A stretch of 64,000 bases of DNA from NCBI GenBank assembly GCA_037176845.1, contig JAYKXP010000066.1, forward strand, positions 186,001-250,000. The letters run 5' to 3'. This DNA is from Paramarasmius palmivorus (Eukaryota; Basidiomycota; Agaricomycetes; Agaricales; Marasmiaceae). The first letter of the stretch is position 1. Each line of letters begins with the position of its first letter. The position numbers were made by a program, and so were the translations under genes. Shown in pieces: positions 23,142 through 35,086 of this stretch. The notes below the pieces were generated by a model that was not told the origin of the DNA, did not search any database, and saw only the letters and a program-made list of their open reading frames with translations.

Positions 23142-24042
23142 GTGCCTTCGATAGGCGCTGGCGCTTGCGGGTTCCCGTACGATAGTGAGTCACCGTGCTC
23201 TCTTACCAATACCATGACCTCTTACCTGCGCAGCTGGCTTCCAAGTCTACCTTCTGCATCTCCAAAGTCTGATACACCAGAAATTACCCGATCTTCACCA
23301 CCTCCTCAGTTACAAATCGAAGAAGACGACGGAGGCTCAGAAACGGAGAAGGAGGATAATGACGACTCTCCGCCAGCGTTCCCCAGCCTTTCCAGTGCGC
23401 AAAGGGTCAAATCAGATAATCCCCGGACACATAGCTCTCTCACAGACAGCGAGCTAATGCCACCACCACTGAATCCGTCGCTGGCTGTTCGCACTCCTGG
23501 AATGCCCAGCATATCGAGCTCATCCCTTTCTGCATCTTCTTCACTTGCTGTACCTCCCACGACGACGAAACCGCCCGTGAAACCTACGAAGGGAAGAGGA
23601 AAGGTTGCACTAGCTCCAGGTCACAGTCCACTGGACTGGGCTGCGCTGAAATCATCTGGAGCGGATCTGAGAGTGAGTCGACCTGCTTGTTGTCGTTGAT
23701 CTCCGACTGATGCTGTCACACCTTCAGGGTGTGGATACCCTCATGCGAATACCCCCATCTGTGCTCAAGCAGCATAATAAACGAGACGACGCCTGGTCAG
23801 CGTTCAATGGCAAGGTGTATAACATCACTCCCTACCTTGCATTCCACCCTGGAGGCGTGAGAAAGAACTCATGCGTGTCGCTGGACGTGATGGGACAAAG
23901 CTATTTGGTGAGATCGAGACTAGTTTGCCTGCATGTATTTACTGACGGAAGGCTACCAGCCCTAACTCACGCGTGGGTCAATGTAGATTTCATGCTTGAT
24001 TCTTGTATGGTCGGTTTCCTAGTTCCCGAACCATCATCGTAG
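23142..24042 (+). CDS. Cytochrome b5-domain protein with internal frame break
   Basis: The first about 150 residues are Ser/Pro-rich and probably disordered (SSLSASSSLAVPP), followed by a conserved DLRGVDTLMRIPP joined across an intron at about 23673. Then comes a heme-binding cytochrome b5 fold: HNKRDDAWSAFNGKVYNI, the first heme ligand in HPGG, then (in a shifted frame) KELMRVAGRDGTKLF and, after an intron, the second ligand in THAWVNVDFMLDSCM. Between HPGG and KELMR the reading frame changes: two extra bases near 23857-23858 would account for it (GGC then GAG AAA GAA). Splice phase at the next intron only works in the shifted frame, so the break is real in this sequence. The start is either 23142 or 23214 (MTSYLRSWLPSLP). 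Stop at 24040-24042. Confidence 0.7.
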
Positions 24043-24571
24043 ACTTTGCTTTAGAACGGCTTATAGATGTAGCATACCAGAGTGCGTATTATTTAATAAC
24101 CCTATACATACTTCTAATAATAATACAGGCATTTGTGGATATCATACAGGCAATGTGCATCCGTGTATTCATTCCCGGCCGTCAAGAATTCTGTCCGCCG
24201 GACTAATACCTGAACAGCGTAAAATGCTCTCCCGTCGACCAAGTCTGGCCACCTCGCTGACAAGACTCCAAGATAACAAGGTCATAGACGGATCAAGCGC
24301 ATCGTTCCCGCCCAAGTGGCAGCTTATCGGCCTGGTCCTAGCTTCCTGTAAGCAGTGCCTTCTGGTGTCAACTCGTGTCGACACCTCCTTTAGACGCTGG
24401 GTAGAAACATCAATCAGTCACAGTCACTTCAAGTAACGTGGGCGTCTGCTATGTCCTCTCCGTGACTGATCGACGTGACAAAATTGTTAAATCTTGATAA
24501 TTGCGGCCGTGACACAGACGTAGCGTGGAGGACAAAAAAACAATGTAGCGGAGCCAACTGTATGCATCGGA
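24043..24571. other. Convergent 3' flank
   Basis: About 530 bp between the ends of two convergent genes. An open frame at 24155-24436 shows no motif. AT-rich stretch near 24080-24130. No gene called. Confidence 0.4.
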
Positions 24572-26785
24572 TCACGTTTTGACCAGCCCGAACCATGTGA
24601 GTGACGTCGAGAGGTATACCGTTCTTCTAGAAATTTGTAATTTGAGCACTTGAAATAAGGTTTTGGCTTTGATTTGACTGACCAGATCTTGAGGCAGCCA
24701 GGTTTTTCCATCACTCTCATTGGGGTTTATCTGCACCAATAGAGTTCCTTGAAGAGGCCATTCCTTGAAGCTGTTCCATACGGCAGCGCATAACGTCTCT
24801 GGAGTGCTTGCCATCATGTTTTTAAACATGTCTTGAGCTGCTTCAATTGAGATGCATAACAAATGAAGGCTAAGCATTTCAGTTGAAAGATCCAAACTGG
24901 TTAAAATAGATTAGTAAACTTTCAGACACTATTCAGCTGACACTTACTTTTGGTGAATATGCCATTTTTCTGCAGTTTTGACATCAATTTCAAACTGGCA
25001 ATCAAGCATCCCTGGAGAGTCAAGAGCTGGCTGAACAAACCATAGACCAGGAACAGTATGGCATGGTAGAGTGGGCTCAGAATGTGAAGCAAGATGGTCC
25101 ACAGCAGACTGCTGTTCTGGCATACCAGAAGTCAGAGGACCTTGATCAACCTCCATAACATCTGCTAATAGTTCTTTTTCATCAGATGAGGCTGAGCATG
25201 AAACTGGGACAGTTGAGATTGGCGATGCATCTCTCACTGCTCCTGGCAGTATATCAACATGCCCATTCATACTAGGAACACCATTCAAGGTGTTGATAGG
25301 AGTATGGGCAGTTGGGAAAGCATGATAATCTCTTTGATGGCTTTCATCGGTTCGAGAACGGGATCTTGATTGTCGAGACCCTCGATACGCATTCTCGGTG
25401 ACGGTCGACCGGGACATGGGTTGCGAAGCGCAACTCGTACTTCGATGTGCTCTGTTGGAGCTGAACGGAGACTTCAGGTGTAAGCCGCGGTCATCATCAT
25501 CAGTATCGCTTTGATGAGATCTCTTTCTTTTCGCGGGATTGAATTCGAACGGCTTATCGGGTCGTGAGATCTGACGATCCTGTGGTCGAGAAGGGGTGTG
25601 TGGTAATCTGTCTGTATCATAGGATACGCTGCGTTTCCCAGAGCTGACAGTTGATGAAGCACGCGGTGTAGATGTAGAACGAATGCTGTTTTTCCACGCA
25701 TTATGCATGGCCCTCGGTGCTGTTGGCGCATCGAAGGTGCTTGGAGTGGTACGAAGCGAACGAGGTATATTGTCGTTGGATGCAGAGACAGAAGTAGATC
25801 TGGAAGTCGTAGGAAGCGGGGTAGCATCTCTACTAGCACCTCTCTCTGCATTATCGCCGATATGACTGCTCTTCTCCTGCTTGGCCCTAGCTTCTAGTTG
25901 AATTTTAGCTTGGCACATTTTCCCGACTAACTCCTGGCATAAATCGTCCGAAATGTCCGTTCTTATGCTTGAATCTGGTCCTTTGCGAGGAACCCTATTG
26001 ACGCGGGTATCTTTACGGCGAAGCTGGGCATTCTGGAGTAGTAGTGGGGAAATAACGCCACGCCATCGTTCGAGAGACGCCTGTCCGCCGATCCGAGTCA
26101 TAGGCGCTAGTGAAGAGGCGGCGATCCGATCGCGCGAATGTGGGCTTGGAAGGGATGAGGAGGAGGGTGTGTGATTAGATGCGTGGCCCTGCGACATGGG
26201 GAAAGAGGTGGAGATGGGGAGTAATCTTCCTTCATCAACAGCTTCGTTTATGCTTCGTGTCCGATCCGAGTTATTCATAGCTCCAGCTTTGGGCGCTTCT
26301 GGCGCCTCTGGCTGCGTTTCAACTCGGTTCACGACGGCACGAGGGGCGTCGATAACAACAGGAAGGTGGTGATCTGGGTGAGAGTTCTGTGCGTCAACAG
26401 TTGTGTTGTTTGCTTGTGTAAGTGCCGTAACAAGGTTATGGAACTCTGGTGTTGAAATGAAAGACGGCATGTCCTGAGACAAGGCAGAAGGTTGGACGTT
26501 CGATGCGGAGGCCACTTCAGGCTGATACTGTATGTAAAGAGAACCGTGATGAGATCATGGACCACACGAAAACTAGCTCAATTGGCCTACCGACGACAAA
26601 GACTGGTTCCCATGAGATTGACGCTGTACTTCATGTTGACTGGGCGCCTGTTGTCCTGTATGCAGCCTTTGAACAACATCGAAGCCGATCCGGAGAAGAG
26701 AAGGATCAAGATTTGGCCATTCCGTTGAAGCCATAGGAAGATTATGGGTCTCGTTTTCGTCCAGCGATACCTCTGAATTGTTCAT
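24572..26785 (-). CDS. Hypothetical low-complexity protein
   Basis: I do not recognise this gene. Three exons fit: 26785 to about 26590 (MNNSEVSLDENETHN to GNQSLSS), 26527 or so down to 24947 (YQPEVASASNVQPS to KWHIHQ), and about 24897 to 24572, joined to give HIHQNLDLSTEMLSLHLL. The long middle part is Ser/Thr/Pro/Arg-rich and disordered, with a basic cluster NPAKRRKRSHQ-like (seen as NPAKRKRSHQSDTDDDD) that could direct nuclear import. The two ends are more ordered: GMLDCQFEIDVKTAEKWH and TPETLCAAVWNSFKEWP look like a folded C-terminal domain. An alternative start is at 26935. Total about 690 residues. It shares a short divergent promoter with the enoyl-CoA hydratase gene. Confidence 0.6.
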
Positions 26786-27142
26786 TGACGCTGAGGAAAC
26801 AATGCGGACATTGGGAACATGCGTTGAGGTTGCAGCTAGAGATGGTGGAAGGAAAAAACGCGAGGCACACGCTGAGTTTGAATCCCGCTCCGGTTCGCAT
26901 CGACGACGGTCGGGGTCTTGCCCTTTTACTTTCATTGACACATTGCACTCTGCAAAGACGGCATTGCGAAGAAATCTATACGAACTGATCAATCCATAAT
27001 GCCTCTTTCACGGTTCTAGCCGTGACTATGAACAAGGTTCAGACTTACCTGATTTTCCGGTAAGGAAATATAACCGAGTCCGGATCTCAATTCAGTTCTT
27101 CCAACGCTTATAATTCTTCGTCTGTAGTAAAGGCAGCTCAAT

Positions 27143-28381
27143 ATGGCGTCCCCACAATACGACAAGCTTGGGTTCAAGGAAATAAAAGCTTCCCTGGACA
27201 ACGGTGTTCTTGTAGTCACGATTGACAGGGCTAAATCGTGAGTGAACCTTTCTCAATGTTCCACGGCATCCCATAACCATTGACAATGATACTCGTAGGA
27301 GGAATACGTTCATCTATCCCCTTGCTTATGAGCTGATCAGGGTTTTTGAGCTTGGAGACAGAGACGACCGTGTCCGTGTTATCATTCTTACCGCCGAGGC
27401 CAACGCTCCAGCCTACTGCTCTGGCGTATGTCTCCATTACCTTCAGAATGCCTTCAGTCTAGCTGACATTTTAACAGGCGGAACTCTCAGGTGGATGGGG
27501 TGGGCTATTCTCGGAAGAAGAGATCAAGGAGGGTACTGACATGGGTGTGTTCAAGATAACCTCAATACTTCGTTTATTTGCTTACCGTTGACATATAGCA
27601 CATAGGGATTCAGGCGGCAAGGTTTCACTCGCCATCTATCACTGTCGCAAGATAACTATTGCAGCCGTGAACGGACATGCTGTAGGCCTTCACTCTCGGA
27701 ACATTTCCATTGATTTCACTACACCTTCAAACAGGCTGGTGTTGGAATGACCGCGTTGCAATTGCCGTTTGACCTTCGATTTGCCTGGGCCGGTGCAAAG
27801 TTCACCTTCCCCTTCGTTCGAAGAGGCATTGTTCCAGAAGGTGCATACTATTCTTCAACATATGTAACTTTCTCTCATCGTCCACGTCTCCAAAGCCACC
27901 TCAAGTTACCTTCTTCCGCGACTACTCGGACACTCCCGAGCAAATTCGCTCCTTCTCACTGGCTCAGTCTACACCCCAAACTCGCCACAAATCCAAGACT
28001 TGTATCACGAAATCTTGCCTTCCCGTGAAGAAGTGTACCCGAAGGCACTTGCCCTTGCTAAAGAGCTTGCGGCCAATACCTCTCAGGTGTCAGTGGCTTA
28101 CACGAAAGCACTGCTGAGACACCCTGGAGATAGTATTGAGGAGACGCATCTGCTGGACTCGAGAGCAATGAAGATTACAGCGTCGGGCAAGGATGCAGCG
28201 GAGGGTGTAAAGGCTTTCTTTGAGCGTAGGGCGCCGCAGTTCCAAGATACACTTTCGAACGATAAAAATGCGTGGGCTCCTTGGGTAAGTTGTTTTGTTT
28301 GAGATTTTCCATTGATACTGTTCTAATCAGTTTGTACAGTGGAGAACGGTCGATGTCAAGCACCGCCAGACGAAGCTCTGA
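27143..28381 (+). CDS. Enoyl-CoA hydratase/isomerase family protein, probably peroxisomal
   Basis: Crotonase-fold enzyme acting on fatty acyl-CoA, most like the peroxisomal delta3,delta2-enoyl-CoA isomerase/hydratase group. Spliced sequence: [17 protein letters not shown] at 27143, then [20 protein letters not shown] (oxyanion-hole region), [20 protein letters not shown] (second oxyanion-hole glycine), [20 protein letters not shown] with the Glu expected at the active site, [13 protein letters not shown], and a C-terminal helix block with [11 protein letters not shown]. Six or so introns, including about 27840-27896, whose removal joins VPE to ATSSYLL. The protein ends RQTKL; TKL resembles a weak PTS1 peroxisomal targeting tripeptide. 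This fits beta-oxidation of unsaturated fatty acids. Confidence 0.85.
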
Positions 28382-29665
28382 ATGGGTATGGAATTGATTC
28401 GAAGGGCTTTCGATTATAAACATGTACATACCATAGTTGCCTGTTCCGCGGTTGTTTCTTGTAGATATAATATTGAGATAACAATATATGGGATTTTCTC
28501 TCGTCCTGTATCATTATATCTATGAAAGGCTCGTCCTGGCCATCTGCTCTGGCAGTGCTCAGAGTCAGGGTTCAAGTCGAGGCAGAACGCTTTAGCTCAC
28601 GTGTCTTAGATGGTCCGTGCGCAGAATCCAGAGTATAAAAGGCATCGCTCGACATCTGAGCAACTCATACTTACCTTGATGGCATAGGCTCCTCCACTTA
28701 CCGTGGTCTGTGGGCCGTGGAAACCCTTCATAGCACGGCGACCTTGTCCATACAGAGGGTGTCTACGGTTTGTATGGGCTTCGGCTCATGCACCGTCTCA
28801 ATATTTTCCTGACCCACATCGGCCACTCTGGCTGGGTGGGCTCTTTTTTTCGCCCGTCTCGGGTTCTAACCCTAACCCTATATCTACCTATTACAGTAAC
28901 TATTACGTGTCTGCATGTAAGTATCTCCTTGACCATCATCTTGAATAATACTGCTTTCTTTGCCCTGTATAACCTGGTTGATTTCATCGGACGACATTGC
29001 TCAGATTGTGTTATCACTGAGCAACGCTGAGAAATGGTACGTGTCGAACCTAGAATCAGAGCCTGGAAACCGTCTAAAAAAACACCATATCAAGAAGCCC
29101 TGTGCAACTTGCAAGTGGTAACTATTCTCAGCCAACGAACCATATGCCTGGCTGAAGTCGTTACGAATCGCAATGATAATGTCGTCATCCTCTGCTCCAA
29201 TTGAAACGACAAGCGTTATCGGTGCGTGCTTATCTGTTGCCCTATAATCAAGTACTGCGTTGACACTTTGGATAGCCAGCTCAAATAAGTGTGATATGCG
29301 TTTTTGAAATCGTACCTACATCAAGGTGTACTGCAGACTGTAAAACGACTGTAAATTTGGTACGACAACCATATACGCCCGAATCGCTCGACCAATTCCC
29401 GCCAATCTACTGAAGAATTGGTATTGCACGTAACTTTCCCGTCTAGGACCTACCATTTCCTCAAGCAACTCTTCGAAAGCTCGACATATAGACCTGCTCT
29501 GTAAAAATCACCTGATCGGGATTGCGACATCGAAGCAGAAAAACGCGTTAACTAACAGATGACCCAGGCGGAGTAATATACGTCTACGTTCACGCAACTA
29601 TCGCGAATTCGATTCCCATCTTATATATCAGGGAACTGGACCGCACTTACACCATCGTTTTCCCC
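28382..29665. other. Intergenic region with two telomere-like units
   Basis: About 1.3 kb between the enoyl-CoA hydratase and dioxygenase genes. At 28867-28880 it has TAACCCTAACCCTA, two units of the fungal telomere repeat, too short to mean much. Short frames at 28703-29030 lack motifs. No gene called. Confidence 0.4.
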
Positions 29666-31384
29666 ATGGCTCCTGTTGCAACCGGTGAGAAAGCGCAAGA
29701 AACGTCTGTCGACGCCGTGCAAAAATTGAAGGAGGAGGCGAAAGTCTTCAATCCGTTTTACTCTCCTTCGATCGGCGACGATGGGGACTCATCATACAAG
29801 TATGCCGAGTTTAAGGTATGCATTAACTTTCATTTTAGGAGTAGCCTCACTGACGAAGTCATTTCAACAGCCACACTTCCCCGATCTGTCATGGCCGCCC
29901 CTGCAGGAGCAGCAAGTGGTTGACCGCGGTTTGTCGGCTGACCCGGAGAAGAGGAGTCTCTTGAGTGCCGCTCAGAAAGTACGACACCTTACACCAGCGA
30001 TCGGCACTGAATTGTCGGGTATCGACTTGAGGCAACTGTCAGACATTCAGAAGGACGAATTGCACGTCTTTGTTCTTTCATTCATATTTGTATTGTACTT
30101 ACATTACATTTCAGGGCACTCTTGGTCGCTGAGCGTGGTGTTGTATGTGAGTACTTGAGCAAGTACGATATGAAGCCCGACACTTATCCAAAGTCAGTTT
30201 TCCGCGACCAGGAAATTAACATTCATGAACAACTCAACCTTGCTCGACACTACGGTCCACTCCACAAACACGCTACTACACCAATTCCAAAGAATGGATT
30301 GGAAGAAGTACATGGTAAAGTGTTCATACCCCAAAATGACAACAGTTTAACTCATTGCTTGATTCGCATCAGTTGTCTACAACGACTCCTCCCGTCGCCC
30401 GGATCCAAGTAGTTTTTCGAAGTTGGAGCTTTGGCACTCGGATGTAGGTCATTCGACGTCTTCGAACCTCTAGCATCTCACGACCGTGCTGTCTCTCTGC
30501 ACTTTTCTAGGTGACTTACGAGATACAACCCCCTAGCACCACGTCCCTGAAGGTTATCACTGGACCTGAATATGGTTCGTCACTCTTCATCATTCTATAG
30601 GCTCCTATTCATAATTATTACGACTCAACCTAGGTGGTGATACTTTGTGGACTTCTGGGTAAGGGAACGGTGCCTGTCCTCTTGAAAGCTTGGCTAACTG
30701 TCACCCCGATAGGTATGCTCTTTATTCAGGATTTAGTCGAGGATTCCAGACGTACCTGGAAAGTCTCTCTGCCGTCCATAGCGCTGTAGCGCAAGCAGAT
30801 GGTGCCCGAGCAGCTGGACTTCCGGTCCGACGAGAGCCAGTTGAGACTGTTCATCCAGTCGTTCGGGTTCACCCTGTTACAGGGTGGAAGAGTGTATTTG
30901 TTAACCCAGGCAAGTAAAAACTATTCATTTCTAGATGACGTATGGTTCTCATTCTCATCCTTCACATAGGCTTCACACGCCGTATCGTTGGCCTTCCCAA
31001 GGCGGAATCAGATGCTGTACTCAACCTCCTGTTCCACCAATTAGCTGAGAATCCGGATTACCAAGTGCGTTTCCACTGGGAACCTAATTCCATGGCCATA
31101 TGGGACAACAGGGTAAATTACAAGTCTGTTGACCCGCTTTACGCTGACTGTTTGTTTAGGTAGTGACTCACTCTGCTACATTTGACTTTTGGCCTGCCAC
31201 CCGACACGCTTTGAGAGCGACACCTCACGGCGAGAAACCCTTGTCCGTTAAGGATTATGAAGCCAAGACAGGAAAGGTCGCCAAAGACAGGCAGCTAGAA
31301 ATTTGGAAACAGCAAGGAATCGACGTGGATGCGACTCAGAACAGTAAAACAGGGGTCTCAAGACCGCGAGGCTACAATGATTAA
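29666..31384 (+). CDS. TauD/TfdA-type 2-oxoglutarate-dependent dioxygenase
   Basis: Fe(II)/2-oxoglutarate enzyme of the taurine/sulfonate dioxygenase family, which in fungi releases sulfite from sulfonates for sulfur supply. Start MAPVATGEKAQETSVD at 29666. Core motifs: LTPAIGTELSGIDLRQLS, FRDQEINIHEQLNLARHYG, LWHSDVTYEIQPPSTTSL (the HxD iron ligands), GGDTLWTSGYALYSGFS, AIWDNRVVTHSATFDFWP (distal His) and RHALRATPHGEKP (2-oxoglutarate-binding Arg). About eight introns; one of them (about 30066-30117) fits only with a GC donor of weak consensus (GCACGT) to give KDELALLVAERG. The C-terminal extension ends SRPRGYND. Substrate specificity is not certain; other TauD-family substrates are possible. 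Confidence 0.85.
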
Positions 31385-32404
31385 TCTTACTCGTCGTTTG
31401 GGATGTAACAATAGGAAAAATGTATTGAAGTGAATCTTTTCGAAGGGAAGCCTTGATTTGTATTGTACCCCACCGATCCGCGAAGGTTCTCAAACATAGT
31501 GTCGTTAAGCCCGAGTTTCATTTGTCGGAAACACTGTGCCGGGACCCACACTGCGACGACGATCCTAGAACATGGCTACATTTCGCGCTGCGACCTAGGT
31601 CTTATGACGCGTTAAAATGGGATAGCCAAAATACCTCGACTACGCAGATTTATTACTTCAAAAAACCCATTCAGGGAGGTCGAGAGAACTAGCGGGAGAC
31701 CAAGTTTCCATCATTGTGATGGTATTTAGAAAATGAATTCCGAAGGGCGGGAACGGAAGCAAGAGATCTGTCAATGAATCTCTAGAACACTGTCAGAAGC
31801 ATGTGTGTATTCAGTAGGCATCACTATCGCCAACCCGGGTGACAGTGACAATGATAGGATACTCTGCTTGCACAGATCTGGCTGTCATATGCATATTCGG
31901 GATCGCCTAAGGCTGCGCGAACCTAGCAGGATGAAGTCGGAGCCTCGGAGGCGTCGATGGTTATGCGGTTCATGTCCTACGAGTTGTAGTCAACACCTTG
32001 TGCGTTTGAAGGTAAGCGGTAAATTGGAGCTTTGTTGATAAAGGGGGTACGACGAAGCTACGTTTTGCCAAACAAAACAACGATAGGAAGGGATACAGTG
32101 AAGATAGCAAAGCTGGGTAATAACTAAACGAGGTCGACAGTAGTGTAGGATCTGGTAAACGGCGGACGCAATTAGTATCAGATTCCGATAGCAGGAAGAA
32201 CACAGTTGTAAAGAGAGAAACCAACGACGGACGGTAGTGGATATCAGAATATAGCAAAAAATGCGCTATACGAGACGTAACGATAGTGGATAGAATACAT
32301 GTGCATACGACTAAAAAGAGTTCGGAATGACTACAATAACAGATGCTGATAAACCAAGCAAGATAAATGTTGAATGGATGCTAAGAGTCTGAATCTGAGG
32401 GGTG
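31385..32404. other. Convergent intergenic region
   Basis: About 1 kb between the 3' ends of the dioxygenase and GATA-factor genes. Likely both 3' untranslated regions. Short frames (31453-31692 plus, 32257-31970 minus) show no motif. No gene called. Confidence 0.4.
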
Positions 32405-35086
32405 TTACCGCGATGAGGGGTCCTGAACAGAGGAACGAACGTAGGACTGGTGCTGGACTTGCTCGGGAGGATACTGGCGCTCAAGAGACTGCCAAGGAGG
32501 TGGAGGCGGGTGGCTCGGGGTTGTCACCGTAGGTAGTGGCGGATTGGCCTGTTCTTGAACACGGCTCGAACTCGACTCGGCTGTCGTAGAAGACGTGGAT
32601 GGTGGCTCTGTAATCGACACCTGGAAAAATCCCTGGTGATGTGCTAATCCCGAGGACGACGCATTGTCTTCCACCTTGGAGCGATTGGATTTTTCGGCTT
32701 CAGCTGCTCGCGTAGAGGCACGAAGCATTTCCATGTCGATATTCGGCGATTCTCCGTTTCCAAGCTTACTTTGTTTTCGCATTAATTTTGCGTAATCTGC
32801 ACACGGACCATGTCAGAGAAAATGCGCGGACTGGCAAGGTCGCCGAAGGTACTTACGCAGCCCACAGGCGTTGCATAATGTTCTGGCTCCATCGGGTCCT
32901 CGTCTCCATTCAGGGGTTTCCCTGATATTACATGAATGACACCGACCAGGAGGTGAGGCCCGCTTCATAGAGGACTAGTCAGTGTAACGACACGCAAAGT
33001 ACAGAAGGACTCGACTCACGCTTCTTTTCCGATACTTGCTTTTAGGTTGAGTGCTGGACGACGCTCCGGCGGTCGTCGTTGCCCGCTTTGTACGAATCAG
33101 CTCCATGTCTGCTTCGGCAGTGTTTTGAGGTGGCGCAGCATTGTCTTCATATGACTGTTGAATGATTAGTCGGGATCGATAACAGGAATACAAGAATGAT
33201 GACAAACATCTTCATACTGCCCACTCGAGTCGCCGTCTTGCCCGTCTTGAGCCATGTCTTCCCAAGGTCTTTTTGGCGGTCGATGATCGTCAACGGATGC
33301 AGCATCACTGTCATTCTTGATCTGGTCCTCATCCATAGCCATGGAGTCCCTGCCGAGGTCCTCTAATATCCGTACTATATCATGTGCAAAAGAGGCCATG
33401 TCCGACAACTCTTGAGATGTCGGGACCACATGAGGCATAGCGCCATTGAGTTGAGCTGGAAAAGTCGTGTTAGATCATAAATAACAAGCAGGTGGATCGA
33501 ATTACCATAGCGGTTCGCAAAGTCATATAACGAGGTACACAAGTCTGACAGCTGCACGTGTGAATGCGCTGTTAGCACTTAGAATATTGACCTCAATTAA
33601 AGAAGCTAACCTCTGCAATATTAGGATCAGAAATAGGTGGTCGCTCATGAGAGACCGGGGGTGCTACTGGTTGAGCATTGACACTGGGATTGGCGTACGG
33701 TCCTCGCGCGTCCAACTGAGCAGGATTGATAGAGGTAGATTTGGGGTATACCTGTTGAGGTGCTGGCTGCTGTTCGTGAACTTGCACCGGTTGTTGGTAA
33801 GTCGGGGGTGCAGGAGCAGACACAGGAGCAGGCGGATGAGTATGACTATGAGTAGGTGCATGTGCAGGAGGAGCAGGATGCCCGTGCGGTTGATGAGCTT
33901 GGTGATGATATTGTTGGGGCGCGACGTGCGAGCTAGGTGGTGGGGGCGCAGGCGTAGGTGTTGCCACTACAGGAGGCGGCGGATGTGGGTAATGGTGCTG
34001 GTGTTGATGCTGGTGCTGGTGCTGATGTTGGTGTTGGTTTTGATGCTGGGTAGTATGATTATTATGATAATGTTGTGGAGGATGGTCGTGTGATTGTTGT
34101 GATACCGGAATCGCCGGTGGTTGATGCAGCGGGGGTTGTGCCGGCGGTTGTTCCCAATGTGAGTTGGGATGTGTTGGAGAAGTGTATGGTGTGGAATGAG
34201 GCGGGTGATGGGAGGTATGTGGAGGCGGTGGAGGCGGCGGTGCGTGATGCACGTTAGACGGAGGTGCAGAATGCGTTATAGGTGCGGGCCTATGTGGTGG
34301 TATGTACGAACTTTGATAAGATCCGTACGTTGTCTGGTTTGGCGCGGGATGATGATGTTGCTGCGAATTATCTGCAGACGGTGTGTTTGGTTGCGCTGGG
34401 TGCGTCGGAGGATGCACGGCAGACACCGGACTGCTCTGGTGGTAGGGGCTGGGCGGCGGTGCCATTCCAGTACCATAGGAAGAGTAGGGATAATTTGTCT
34501 GCTGTGATCATGTCAGTAAATGTCAAGTTGTTTGTTACCAACAACTCACGGATGATGTGCGCGGTTCACGAGCGACGGGGGTGCGGTCATTAGCACGAAG
34601 TCTTTTGTTTGAACCGTGCTGCTGATATTCATCATTTCGCATTGTAGGACCAGTATTTACTGAGCCCGGAATTGGCATTGTTTGAGCAGAAAGTGGTATA
34701 CCAGGAGTCGCGTATCCATCATTTCCATGTCGGGATGTATATTCCTGATGTCTCGAAGGAGTTTCGTGACTGGCCGACAAAGGGGGAGCGTGGTGCTGAG
34801 GGTGTGGTTGATGGACATGATTAGAAGAGGGCGGTGCTACAGGATGTGCAGCATGGTGAGTTGGCCTGGTCCACGTCTGAGGATGACGGGCAGAACGTTC
34901 GTGAATAGGCGAAGGACTTTGGTCATAAGCAGGGGGATTTTCAACTGGTGGTTCTTGACGGTGACGATTTGGAAAAGGAAAATGAAGGTCCTTTATTGAC
35001 GGTAGCCTAAGGTCATCGTTCAAGGCACCTGGGGGCGGTGGGAGAGAGTAACCTGCGCGCTGGGCTGCAGAATGTGCAGCAGCCAT
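32405..35086 (-). CDS. GATA-type zinc finger transcription factor
   Basis: Nuclear DNA-binding regulator of about 780 residues in seven or so exons. The single GATA finger spans the intron at about 32796-32856: [18 protein letters not shown], then TLCNACGL continuing to HYAKLMRKQ, with C-x2-C-x18-C-x2-C spacing. The 18-residue loop is the form seen in WC-2-like and some other fungal GATA proteins rather than the 17-residue nitrogen/siderophore regulators. No PAS domain is visible, so it is not WC-1 or WC-2. The N-terminal half is Pro/His/Gln-rich and disordered, with a His-Gln repeat. Between that and the finger are a short helical segment ([16 protein letters not shown]) and a helical region [17 protein letters not shown]. 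It starts [20 protein letters not shown] at 35086 and ends QDPSSR. Agaricomycete GATA factors of this kind include regulators of fruiting; assignment here is not certain. Confidence 0.85.
33993..34047 (-). repeat. In-frame His-Gln microsatellite
   Basis: Imperfect six-base repeat inside the GATA-factor gene (plus strand GGTGCT/GGTGTT units) coding for alternating His and Gln, flanked by Pro/His-rich sequence. Such tracts expand and contract by slippage and often sit in activation domains. Confidence 0.75.

Noticed and set aside
28867..28880. Interstitial telomere repeat (two CCCTAA units)
   Set aside because: Two units occur by chance and the flanks show no degenerate repeat tract.
33560..34093. 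Long plus-strand frame opposite the GATA-factor gene
   Set aside because: It is the antisense shadow of a Pro/His-rich repeat region; composition (Arg/Met/Val repeats) follows from the opposite strand.
32405..35086. GATA protein as WC-1 or WC-2 blue-light regulator
   Set aside because: The finger has the same 18-residue loop, but no PAS or LOV domain is visible in any exon.
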